DNA of 64,000 nt from Adiantum capillus-veneris (taxonomy: Eukaryota; Streptophyta; Polypodiopsida; Polypodiales; Pteridaceae): NCBI GenBank assembly GCA_014529385.2, contig CM043959.1, positions 12,774,809 through 12,838,808 on the forward strand, written 5' to 3'. The notes under the pieces are model-generated. The model saw only the letters and a list, made by a program, of their open reading frames with translations, searched no databases and was not told the origin of the DNA. Made by a program: the position numbers and the translations under genes. Position 1 is the stretch's first letter, and the number at the start of each line of letters is the position of its first letter. Of the stretch, positions 1 through 10,247 are shown in pieces.

Positions 1-205
1 TCCATGGGGTCTCCTGATTTGAAGATAGGTACGATTGTAGATAGGCTCCAAGTGTCCGGTAGGCCCTCACACATGGCACGGTTAAACATAACTGCTAGAA
101 GCTCTGCTAGTAGGTCTTTGGCATGCATGAAATGCTCAGTGACTAGGCCGTCATGATCATATGCTCTCCAAATCTTCATCTTGTCCAATAGCTTTCTTCA
201 CCATC
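1..205 (-). pseudogene. LINE reverse transcriptase, N-terminal part, cut by the window edge
   Basis: On the minus strand one frame reads through a block typical of the entry to LINE RT: a DHDGLVTEHF segment, then LLAELLAVMFNRA, and finally LSTIVPIFKSGDP. These match the family pattern of D-G-x-x-x-E-x-(F/L), then a helix with FN, then W-x-x-x-x-I-x-P-(I/L)-(F/Y)-K-x-G-(D/N). The YxDD catalytic block would lie beyond position 1 and cannot be seen. The link to the endonuclease at 496 passes through about 290 bases with stops and a G run, so this copy is defective. Confidence 0.8.
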
Positions 206-495
206 TCAACGGTGAAAAAGACACATGCGTGTGGGCATGGATCGGGGGGGTCGGGGAGGGGTAGCTGTCCAGGTACTGTGTACAAAGATGATGCGTACTG
301 ACCCCAGGTCTCTGCAGAGGAAATAGCGGGGGGGGGGGGGGGGACTGCTCATGAAAAAGCCGCCACGCCTCACGCGAGTCCTGACTCAAGAATAGCTGAT
401 ATAGATCCTGCTCGAGTCAAGCCAAAAAAGCCCTCTTCTTCCGCCGCACCAGGCGTCGGAAGTCAATCTATGTGACTGTCTGTGAGTGACGTCCC

Positions 496-1640
496 TCAAC
501 AACACCTCCTTCTGAAGTCTGGCTCTAGTCTGGCGGACTCCTCATCGTACCAGCTGTTCTGAGGCATGCTCCCTGATTGGCGGCTCTGCTCAGGCTTGGT
601 GTGTGGGTATGCTTCTACTGCTGGCTCATGTAATGTTTGTGTCAGTATAGTAGTTAGCTCCTCTAGAGGTCGTCCTGGGTCCTCAGTGCATAGGCGTCTG
701 TAGATTCCGTCCATGTATACAAAATCCGTCTCCCGTGTGAATGTGTAGTGAGTGGGGGCTGCTACTCGTGGCCTGTGTGCTACACTGAACTGGAAGGAGA
801 TGGTCATCGACACCAGAGCATGATCCACTACCACCCCGACTGGTCTGGGCCCAGCTGTGAGATCGTGGATACTAGAGATGAGATTCGGTTGTGCCATGAC
901 ATAGTCCACATTGTTGGCTCCATGTCTGTCTGGGAAGCATGTAAAACCTCTCGCAGATAGCAGGAAATATTTGTAGGCCGTTCAAGATGGCCAGTCCATG
1001 TGCAGTACCCATGTCTATTAGGTGTCGCCCATACTCAGTATATTCCACATCGTGTGATAGTCTGGAAAGGCCCGTCTTTGCTACATCTAGCTCTCTTAGC
1101 ATCTCCTCTGAAGTATCATAAAACACTGCCTGGTGATGGGCAGTCCTAGCATTGAAGTCCCCTAGGATGATAATGTCACCATCCCTAGAGAACTCCCATA
1201 TGTCATCATCCAAAATAGAGAAAGGGGACTGTCCTCTGGGTAATGCATAAACTGATGTACTCGGGGGAAAGTAGCAAATAGCTAGATAGAGGTATCTGCC
1301 TGTCTCTGCTTTCAGTCTCACCCACATGTACCTAGCTTGCTCGTCCCTGCGGGCTATGTGTATCAGTGGCTGCAGATCCTCTCTGAATAACACTGCCACT
1401 CCCCCCGAGCCCCGCCCTCTGTGCTTTGAGCGTGTCTCCTGTCTATAGGCTGTCTCCCACTTGTATCCACGTATGTGTGGCATGGATTGCCCAGGGGCCT
1501 GGTGTGTCTCAGAGTAAAAGATGATGTCTCTTCCAGTAAAGCTATCCTCAAAAGCTCCCACATCAAGACGCATAGATCCATTGCAGTTCCAGGCAGCTTC
1601 TTTGAGTGTGGTCCCATAAGTCTCGCACCGTCATGTGGAG
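496..1640 (-). pseudogene. LINE APE-type endonuclease domain, frameshifted
   Basis: This is the endonuclease that nicks target DNA for LINE integration. In one frame (1573-872, 233 aa) the family motifs appear in order: Glu22 in SETHQ, then GSGGVAVLF at about 56-63, and LGDFNAR with Asp139 and Asn141. Just upstream, at about 1590, a WNCNG motif (the N-terminal Asn motif) lies in a shifted frame. The last motif, DHALVSMTISF with the catalytic His, is in another frame at about 780-830 (ORF 909-496). At least two frame changes are therefore needed to read the domain, so it is broken. The sequence after the DHAL motif runs toward the RT as expected. Confidence 0.8.
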
Positions 1641-1740
1641 CGTCGCTCTAGTATTACCACTTTTCCGTCTCGATAAAAGCGATCTTGCCTTTTCCCCTTG
1701 CCGCTCTAATCTTCGGCATTACTTCCTGCATATGAGCGAT

Positions 1741-2526
1741 CTACGAGAGGGTGAGATCATCCCCGAGAAAGATGCCAGTCTCTTTAAGAGTTGGTCTTTT
1801 CTTCAAGAAGGACTTCTTTGCTTCCATGGAGGGAAAACGGAGGATGAGTGCTCTTTCTTTTGAGGTTTCTCCACTGCTTCCATTTTTCTTTATGTTGCCC
1901 ACTCTACATGCCCTTGTGTGCGTCGGCTCATGAATCCCCATCAAGGCTGTGAGTTCTTTTACTTCTTCGTCCACATTGCCTTTGTCTTTAAGACCGCAAA
2001 TTCTCACATGTAAAGCACGCACCCTTCTCCTCTGCTCCTCCTCAAGTGTCTGATTAATGATGTTGCTGGGTGTGGACGTGGGCGTTATCTCCTTGCCTTT
2101 CCCTTTCTTGGCCACCTTGATCCATTTCTCGGCTTCGTCCGCCTTCTGTTGAGTTTTGGTAAGAACATCTACCCAAGAAGTCGTCATTTCTTTGTGCTGC
2201 TCTTCTCCCTCTTGGATGGCCCGTACTTGCTCCTTGATCGTGTTGATTCCTTCGATTACTGAGGGTTGCAGTTCGCCCTCTTCCAGTGTGTTTCTTGATC
2301 GTGCTTCGGCGAGATCTTTCTTGAGTGACGCGATCTCTTCCTCTTGGGTCGTCACTCGGTCTTCCAGCATGCTTATCTTGCTCTCTTGGATCAACACGCG
2401 TCCTTCGAGCATGTTTATTGTACCCCAGAGATTGCGGTTCATTTTGGTAATGGTCTCCGTCATTTCCTCTTTGCATTTTTGAATGGCATCCTCTAGGGGG
2501 TCGGCTTTATCGTTCATCTTCCTCAT
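1741..2526 (-). CDS. LINE ORF1-like coiled-coil protein (261 aa)
   Basis: An open frame of 261 codons. Residues about 1-125 are rich in E, K, Q and L with heptad-like spacing, and read as a long coiled coil. Residues about 165-255 follow the pattern of the RRM/C-terminal region of L1-type ORF1 proteins: a block with RVRALHVRICGL, then basic segments, then ERALILRFPSMEAKKSFLKK. Such proteins coat LINE RNA as homotrimers. It lies directly upstream, on the same strand, of the endonuclease, which supports the assignment. The start codon at 2526 is the first ATG after the GC-rich leader. The function is inferred from position and pattern, since ORF1 sequences diverge fast. Confidence 0.65.
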   Translation of the reverse strand: MRKMNDKADPLEDAIQKCKEEMTETITKMNRNLWGTINMLEGRVLIQESKISMLEDRVTTQEEEIASLKKDLAEARSRNTLEEGELQPSVIEGINTIKEQVRAIQEGEEQHKEMTTSWVDVLTKTQQKADEAEKWIKVAKKGKGKEITPTSTPSNIINQTLEEEQRRRVRALHVRICGLKDKGNVDEEVKELTALMGIHEPTHTRACRVGNIKKNGSSGETSKERALILRFPSMEAKKSFLKKRPTLKETGIFLGDDLTLS

Positions 2527-2824
2527 GCTTGATCACCGTCCGCAAGGGGGGGGTTAGATGTACGTGTGCACCCACACTAGCAGCAGGCGCGGTAGCTGGG
2601 CGAGTGGGGGAGCCGTCCGCAAGGGAGAAGACGCGTGTACACCCACACTAGCGGCGAGTGAGGCGATACGACTAGAGAGGGGCGTCGATAGTTACGGACG
2701 AGAGAGAGGGGGAGAGAGGGGGGGTAAGGTATGGTAAAGAGAATGGGGGAGGGGGGGTTTTAAATAAATAATAATAAAAAAACTACGCGTAGAAGAAGGG
2801 GGGACATCCTACACGTTAAAAAAT

Positions 2825-2826
<2 letters not shown>
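2527..2826. other. GC-rich leader upstream of the LINE ORFs
   Basis: About 300 bases between the ORF1 start and the poly-G tract. It holds two copies of a short motif, cacccacactagc, about 80 bases apart with similar flanks (near 2568 and 2640), and G-rich stretches. It may be the LINE 5' UTR. No gene is visible. Confidence 0.4.

Positions 2827-2877
<51 letters not shown>
2827..2877. repeat. Poly-G tract, 51 bases
   Basis: An uninterrupted run of G. Any ORF crossing it reads as poly-Gly or poly-Pro and is not a gene. Confidence 0.95.

Positions 2878-3972
<1,095 letters not shown>

Positions 3973-4047
<75 letters not shown>
3973..4047. repeat. (GA)n microsatellite
   Basis: About 37 GA units, preceded by a short CA run at 3960-3970. 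Confidence 0.97.
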
Positions 4048-4050
<3 letters not shown>

Positions 4051-4621
4051 GGCTAGACTTTGCATTTGTTGCCAGGTATCACCCTTCCCCTACCGACTCC
4101 GTAATAGAGTAGTATAGAGTCACACACAATGAAACATATAATATGAACCCGCCCTAATCAGAGGGCTCCCATTAGCTCCAACCTCCTCAATTGTGGAGGG
4201 CGACAGCAGTGCATACCAAAATGGCAACCCCATAGGTCGATAAGATTAGCAAGTCACAATTGTTAATGAGCATGATCACCTTTAGTTGACAATAGTTGTG
4301 CATAATTTGGTAGGTTTTTGTGTGTAGGATACATGCACCAGCTTGTAAAAAGGTGCTTCTTTGATGTGGAGGGTGGTTGAAACATCCACCAACAAAGTTG
4401 GTGCAAAACTTGTTGGATGCGGGCCTATGGGGGAGTCCTCTATAGGCCTTTACACACCGGCTGCCCAACCTTGGGTAGGCTTGTGTTGTAGCCAACTGGC
4501 ACAAGGAGGTTGGATGCACGAAATCAGGGCCGCCCAAGATTTTGGATAGTCGAGATTCCTTGTCCAACGTTGGGCGGGGGTAGAACCGGGGTCCTCGTGT
4601 TGGAAAAGTGGCACTCAACCA

Positions 4622-4773
4622 ATCAGCCTGCACTGATTTTGTAAAGCTATTAGTGCATAGATTAATATTAAAGTTGTTTGGGCAAGGCGGTGTGTAAGAC
4701 ATATCAGCCTGCACTGATTTTGTAAAGCTATTAGTGCAGAGATTAATATTAAAGTTGTTTGGGCAAGGCCGTG
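4622..4773. repeat. Tandem duplication, period 81 bp
   Basis: Two nearly identical copies beginning atcagcctgcactgattttg at 4622 and 4703; the second ends near 4773. They differ at only a few bases, so the duplication is recent. The sequence on both sides (4048-4621) shows no gene. Confidence 0.85.
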
Positions 4774-5754
4774 TGCACATACCCAAAATGAACGGGCACA
4801 AGATGGGCAGTGTGTAAAAGCTCTAATAACTAAGTGAGACGGCAGTGGGTTTCCTCGTCCACTGGTTTCTCTCATTACAATTTCGCTTTACCTCTAGACC
4901 TATCTATAGGAGTCTAGGTAGCAAGCGAGCTGGAAAATTGTGAGTGTGGCCGTTGCTGTCGAAATGCCCGTTGCCGCTCTTGATGCCGTGTAGCTATGTA
5001 GCGATCAGTTTTAGTGATACCTGTAGGTCTAGCTGGTTTTTAGAATAATAACAACAAATAAGCCTCCTCCACACCCGCATTAAGCTCTCTGCACGTGACT
5101 CTCAGAGAGAGCCGCCTGCCTGCCAATCGCCAAATTTTATCCATTAAATTTGGCTCCTCCGCCACTTCATCGGCTCTCCAAACTCGTCGAGTCATGAGGA
5201 GTCATCGCTCTCACCCTAAACCCCTACAGGCCCTGCGCTGAGCGAGCCGCCCTCCTTTGTAAATTGTGAGGTAGGTAGGTGAGGGGAGAACTGTGGACAG
5301 TGAACACAGCCACTTTCTTCCTGTCTTGGATGAAAAAGTGGCTCAATTTGAGGAGGGGAAAGCGCCGAGTTTTTTTTCCTCCCAACAGCTCATACAGTCT
5401 CAGTCACACATTCGATCTCTTTCTTCACTCACACACACCCATCCCTAGCCTACTCAAGAAGCGGGGAGAGCTCATAGCAGTCAGTGACTTGTTGGCCCTT
5501 CTTCGATTCATCCTTCTTCCAGGCCACACTCCTACACTACACTCTACTACTGGCTCTATTCTGCGGCCACCCCCCCCCTGCCCCCTTCCCCTTCGTCCTT
5601 CTCCTCCTCTCCTCTTTCTAGCTAGGCTGAGGCTCCTCATGAGGTGGATAGCAGGTGCCATCGTTTCCGTCATAACCTCTTTTGATCCGATCCACAACTG
5701 AGCTCTCTCCTCTCCCCCTAGACCTGCAGCAGGTGCTAAATCCCCCAAAAACCG

Positions 5755-5786
<32 letters not shown>

Positions 5787-5976
5787 CGGCTCCCGCCTCC
5801 TCTTTTTCCGTTCACTTGCCGGCTAAACGGATTTTCTGGCAACTACATTTGCCGCCTCCCCCATGTGAAATCAAGCTTCTGCTGCAACACAATGTAAGAA
5901 CGACAGATACTGCAGTGACATCTTCTTTTGCAACTGCTTACTTGGCAAGAGTTCCATCTGGGCGTGGAAAGGAGCC
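4774..5976 (+). promoter_or_regulatory. 5' flank and probable 5' UTR of the SKS gene
   Basis: About 1.2 kb upstream of the SKS start codon. From about 5380 it becomes strongly pyrimidine-rich (CT- and TC-rich), as plant leaders often are, and it includes a 31-base C run at 5755-5785. I see no clear TATA box at a fixed distance, and the transcript start cannot be placed. A spliced leader is possible. The ORFs here are low complexity and not supported as genes. Confidence 0.4.
5755..5785. repeat. Poly-C tract, 31 bases
   Basis: An uninterrupted C run about 190 bases upstream of the SKS start codon. If transcribed, it lies in the 5' UTR. Confidence 0.95.
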
Positions 5977-8900
5977 ATGGGCCTTGCAAGCCTGCTTTTC
6001 CTGTCGTTTGTTTTCAGCTCCCTCTCGAGTGCGCTTGATCCTTTCTTGAACTTGGAATGGAACGTGTCCTACATTACGGTGGCACCGTTGGGTGTGAAAC
6101 AGCAGGTGACGCAGTGTGAGTGTCGCATTCTCGATAGGCTAGCTTTTGATGTTGTAGCGCGTCGTAAAATGTCTCTCTCCTTGCATGGTTGTCTGCAGGT
6201 AATCGCCATCAACGGTCAGTTCCCGGGTCCGATTATCAACTCCACAACCAACTTTAACCTTGCCATCAATGTGCTTAACAGTTTGGACGAGGATCTTTTG
6301 CTGACATGGTGAGGAAAACGACAGATTCTTTTGTATGTCTAGTTCTCACATCATGTTGGACTTGCTGAAGATTTTGTTCACACACGTTGGGTGCATGATC
6401 AATAACTAAGTCTGCGGACAGGAAGGTTCGGAAACGCAGCAGCCCTTAATGACTCCAGATCTTCTAAGAACGTATTAATGGTCCTTTTCTAACAGAAGTG
6501 ATTTCTAGGGTTGAACTTTTCAGCATTTTCGGAATGTCTCTCTCATTTGTTGTGCTGCTGGGTAATTGGCAGGAACGGTGTCCAACAGAGGAGAACGTCG
6601 TGGCAGGACGGCGTTTCAGGAACAAATTGCCCCATCCCCCCAAAATGGAATTGGACATATAATTTTCAAGTCAAAGATCAGATCGGAAGTTTCTTTTATT
6701 TTCCGTCTCTAAGCCTTCAGAGAGCATCTGGCGGTTATGGGGGGCTCACAATCACTAATCGTGCAGTAATTGCAGTGCCATTTGGACTTCCTGATGGAGA
6801 CATTACTATGATGATAGGCGACTGGTACAATGCTGGTCACAAGGTGAGCCTATTTCTGTAAGAGCGACCTCAGTATGTCTGATCTTTTGGACAAAGATGA
6901 ATTTTGAATATGACTATGACAGGCCCTGCGGGGAAAACTTGACAAAGGTCACTCGTTAGGCATGCCTGATGGAGTACTTACAAATGGAAAAGGCCCGTAC
7001 CCCTACAACAGCACGTTAGTGCCCAAAGGAATTCTTTGGGAGACCTTTAACGTGGAATCAGGTGTTCGTCGGTTGTCCAATTGTTTGGTTTTGTGATGGT
7101 TATTTGGTCGTCACTGATTCTGTTGATTTTGTTTGTGTAGGCAAGACCTACAGAATTAGAGTGTCCAATGTTGGAACCTCCACAGCTTTGAATTTTAGAA
7201 TTCAGAACCACAACCTGATGATGGTGGAGACGGAAGGGTCTTATGTTTCTCAGCAGAACTATTCTTCGGGTGTGGATATCCATGTTGGCCAGAGTTACTC
7301 CTTTTTGGTCACCATGGATCAAAATGCTAGCTCAGACTACTACATTGTTGCGAGTGCACGGTTCGTTAATGCAACCAAATGGGCTCGTGTTACTGGTGTA
7401 GCCATCCTTCACTACGCCAACTCGAAAGGTCGAGCATCTGGTCCACTGCCCCCTCCTCCAGATGATCAATATGATCCCAACTGGTCTGTGAATCAAGCAC
7501 GTTCCATCAGGTCAGGGAGCATAGCATTCATCTTCTGTCGCCATTCCAAAATGTTGCCCTTCGTGATACTTTAGTGTTCTTACACCAAGGTGGATGTGCA
7601 GGTGGAACTTGACTGCAGGTGCAGCTCGCCCCAATCCTCAGGGTTCTTTCCATTATGGGCAGATCAATGTGACACAGACACTACTGCTTCGTGGAAGCAA
7701 AACTACCATAAAAGGAGTCACCCGATATGCCTTGAATGATGTGTCCTATCAAGCTCCGAAGACACCCCTTAAGCTAGCTGACTACTATAATCTGACAGGA
7801 GTCTTCACACTAGATGCTTTTCCTTCAAAACCTTTGAATCATTCACCAAGCCTGCTTCCATCTGTCATGTCTGGAGGTTACAGAGGCTTTTTAGAAATCG
7901 TTTTTCAGAATGACGATGATGAAGTGCAGAGTTACCATATGGATGGCTATGCCGTCTTCATCGTTGGGTATGGAGATTAAGTTCTGGCCACCACGATCTG
8001 CTTGTAGAGTGAGTGTGAGTATCTGATGTTGGCATTGTTTGGGTAGGTTTGGGTCTGGAACATGGACCGAGTCAGACAGAGGGGACTATAATAAGTGGGA
8101 TGGTGTGGCTCGATCCACCACGCAGGTTGTAAGAGATGTTGGATCCTTTTACACACGTTTTTCACATTCAACAAACACCTTATGATAGGTTTTTCCATGG
8201 TTCTGCAGGTTTTTCCCCATTCGTGGACAGCAGTATTTGTATCGCTTGACAATGTTGGAATGTGGAACGTCCGCTCACAATTACTACCTAACTGGTATCT
8301 CGGGCAAGAGATGTATATACGAGTATACAACCCTGATAACACGAACAAGACAGAAGCGCCTGTGCCAGATAATGTCATTTATTGCGGTCGGCTGGCAAAT
8401 ATGCAGAAGACGTGAGTGTTATTTCCCATTTTGAAAGATTTATGAGCGGCTCTTCCGTTGTTTTTTTCCATTTTGGGGTTTTTTTTTGGGGGGGGGGGGG
8501 GGGGGGATTTTATAATATTACGTGGTAATTTAAGCCGCTCCAGTGCAAGCTTTCATGCAACAAAAACGGTCCACATAATTGATGTCTAGATTTGAAAGTA
8601 GAGTAAGTTAAGGACAACGTTGCTACAAATCAGTACTCAACCTTAGATTGAGTCTGAGCCAGGCTCCAGCTATCGTTCAAATGAGAGCAAGGGCTATGTA
8701 CGGATTGGGGGGGGGGGGATTACGTGGTAATTTAAGCATTAGGATATCCGTATGTAGCCCCTGCTCTCATTTGAATGATAGCTGGAGCCTGGCGCAGACT
8801 CAATCTGAGGTTGAGTACTGATTTGTAGCAACATTGTCCATAACTTACTCTACTTTCAGATCTAGACATCAATTATGTGGACCGTTTTTGTTGCATGAAA

Positions 8901-9154
8901 GCTTGCACTGCTCCCAGGAAGGACTGAATTAGCGGTTTCCTGTCGGAGAGGAGGGTCTAGGACAAATTTTATGGGTTCTTTCTCATTGAGTTCCTTGCAT
9001 AGAGTTGGAGTTACTTTCTAACGTTTGATATTTTGACCGCAGGGCTTTTACAACACTAAGTAAGGAGGCATCTACGGCTGCAACCACGCTTGCCCTTTGT
9101 CTGGGATACTCCATGCTTGTGGCTGTTATATCATGCTGGATATTGGTGCTCTGA
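5977..9154 (+). CDS. SKS: SKU5/SKS-type monocopper-oxidase-like protein, 9 exons, about 592 aa, GPI-anchored
   Basis: Exons: 5977-6105, 6199-6308, 6573-6843, 6923-7061, 7141-7510, 7602-7967, 8047-8125, 8209-8411, 9043-9154. All introns are GT-AG, the phases agree, and the sum is 1779 nt (592 codons plus stop), the usual length of SKU5 and SKS proteins. Residues 1-19 form a signal peptide. Three cupredoxin domains follow, with family blocks VIAINGQFPGPIIN, TSWQDGV, DGVLTNGKG, LNFRIQNHN, WNLTAGAARPNPQGS and GMWNVRSQ. As in other SKS proteins, the trinuclear copper His pairs are replaced (LLLTWNG for HWHG) and the type-1 Cys/His block reads MWNVRSQ, so oxidase activity is unlikely. The C-terminus is a hydrophobic tail of about 23 residues after a small-residue stretch (KEASTAAT), a GPI-anchor signal. 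Relatives act at the plasma membrane and wall in directional growth. The ATG is chosen because it gives the signal peptide. Confidence 0.93.
8488..8506. repeat. Poly-G tract in SKS intron 8
   Basis: A run of 19 G. A shorter G run (8707-8718) lies in the loop of the adjacent inverted repeat, and both are followed by the same attacgtggtaatttaagc sequence. Confidence 0.9.
8541..8910. repeat. Long inverted repeat (165-bp arms, 40-bp loop) inside SKS intron 8
   Basis: The left arm 8541-8705 and right arm 8746-8910 are reverse complements with about nine mismatches in 165 positions (about 95% identity by eye). The loop 8706-8745 repeats the sequence that also lies just left of the left arm (a G run, then attacgtggtaatttaagc, at 8519-8537 and 8719-8736). 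The intron transcript would fold into a long, almost perfect hairpin. It could be a foldback or MITE-like insertion, or the product of a template-switch duplication. No target duplication is obvious. The splice sites of intron 8 lie outside it and are intact. Confidence 0.9.
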
Positions 9155-10247
9155 CATAACCCCGTCAGTTTCATGGAGATTTTGGTTTGTGTTTAGAGAT
9201 TTGTTCCCAGGAGAGAAATGATTTATCGTCCCAATTCTTCAATTCATTTAAAAGACAGCGAGAGCTGCGATGCGAGGCTTTGTTTGCAATTTTCCATTTT
9301 GTTCAAGCGAGAGCGAGCTTTACTAATTATTGCGTCCCATCAATCATATATACTTTGTTTTTAAGTACGGTTTTTTGGCTACTTGAAGATAATAATTTAT
9401 CTTTTAGATAGACATCATCGAGGAGCGGGAATAGGCAATGTCAGTTCCAATGTGCAAGAGGAGAGCACAAAAGAAGGCCTTGTAATGTGTTATGTTCATG
9501 GTTATCTAAATTTCGACATGCTATCCTTTGGGGAAAAGGAAAAAGGCGGACTAGATTTTGACGAAAAGTTATTAAACATTAGTTCAATTTTTTTATTTTA
9601 GGAAACCCATAAAGAGAGAAATTTCCTGACATTGACTACGTAGTGTTGTGAGTATCCCATGAGGATCTAGTGTCCCCCTAGCTGCATGTGTGCTTGTCCG
9701 GATCAGCCTCTCAGGAGCAGATTGAGTGACGGTAACAAACAGTCCAGCAAAACACAACTCAATTAATGAGTTGAATGAAACGATTCTCTCTGCATTACCC
9801 TCTTTTACACTTCTGACTCTCTAGCATTCTCTTTGATGATGTTCCCCATTGGCTCTACATGACTAGAAACAAGCGTGACATGTCCTTACATTACATCGGG
9901 AATGGCAATATAAGTACACGTTATCATCCATCATTATCAGTTTGAGAAGTATGGTAAGAAGTTGTAAAATTTATGATAGTCTTGCAAGGTTCACTTGATG
10001 AGTATAGATAGTTCTTGATCATGATAAAATCTAAAATCCAAGGTTATATTTTTGAAAGACCCTCTAGCTAGCATATTTAAACATATAAAGAGGGTTTTCT
10101 TATATGCAATGTATGATACAAGTAGCATTTAATTTAAATTTGTGCTGAACTAGTGCCAAGAATCTAAATTTTATGGGCATTCACTTGTATTGGAATTGCC
10201 ACTTAGTTCTTTCATGAACATATGTTGTTTTACCTAGTTGGTTGGAC
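9155..10247. other. 3' flank of the SKS gene
   Basis: AT-rich sequence after the stop codon, probably with the 3' UTR in its first few hundred bases. No canonical AATAAA signal stands out. No further gene is visible. Confidence 0.4.

Larger units (their letters stand above)
1..2526 (-). mobile_element. LINE (non-LTR retrotransposon), decayed, 3' part off the window
   Basis: Read on the minus strand, the order is an ORF1-like coiled-coil protein (2526-1741), an APE-type endonuclease (about 1640-496) and the start of a reverse transcriptase (about 205-1), which continues past the left edge. This is the normal LINE order of nucleic-acid-binding protein, then endonuclease, then RT. The reading frame changes several times and a 16-bp G run at 328-343 sits between endonuclease and RT, so the copy is inactive. 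No poly-A tail or target duplication can be judged because the 3' end is outside the window. Confidence 0.85.

Noticed and set aside
748-960. Plus-strand ORF opposite the LINE endonuclease
   Set aside because: Shadow of the minus-strand coding sequence, with no family pattern.
8095-8415. Separate plus-strand ORF within SKS
   Set aside because: It reads through intron 7 into exon 8; the spliced gene accounts for the coding part.
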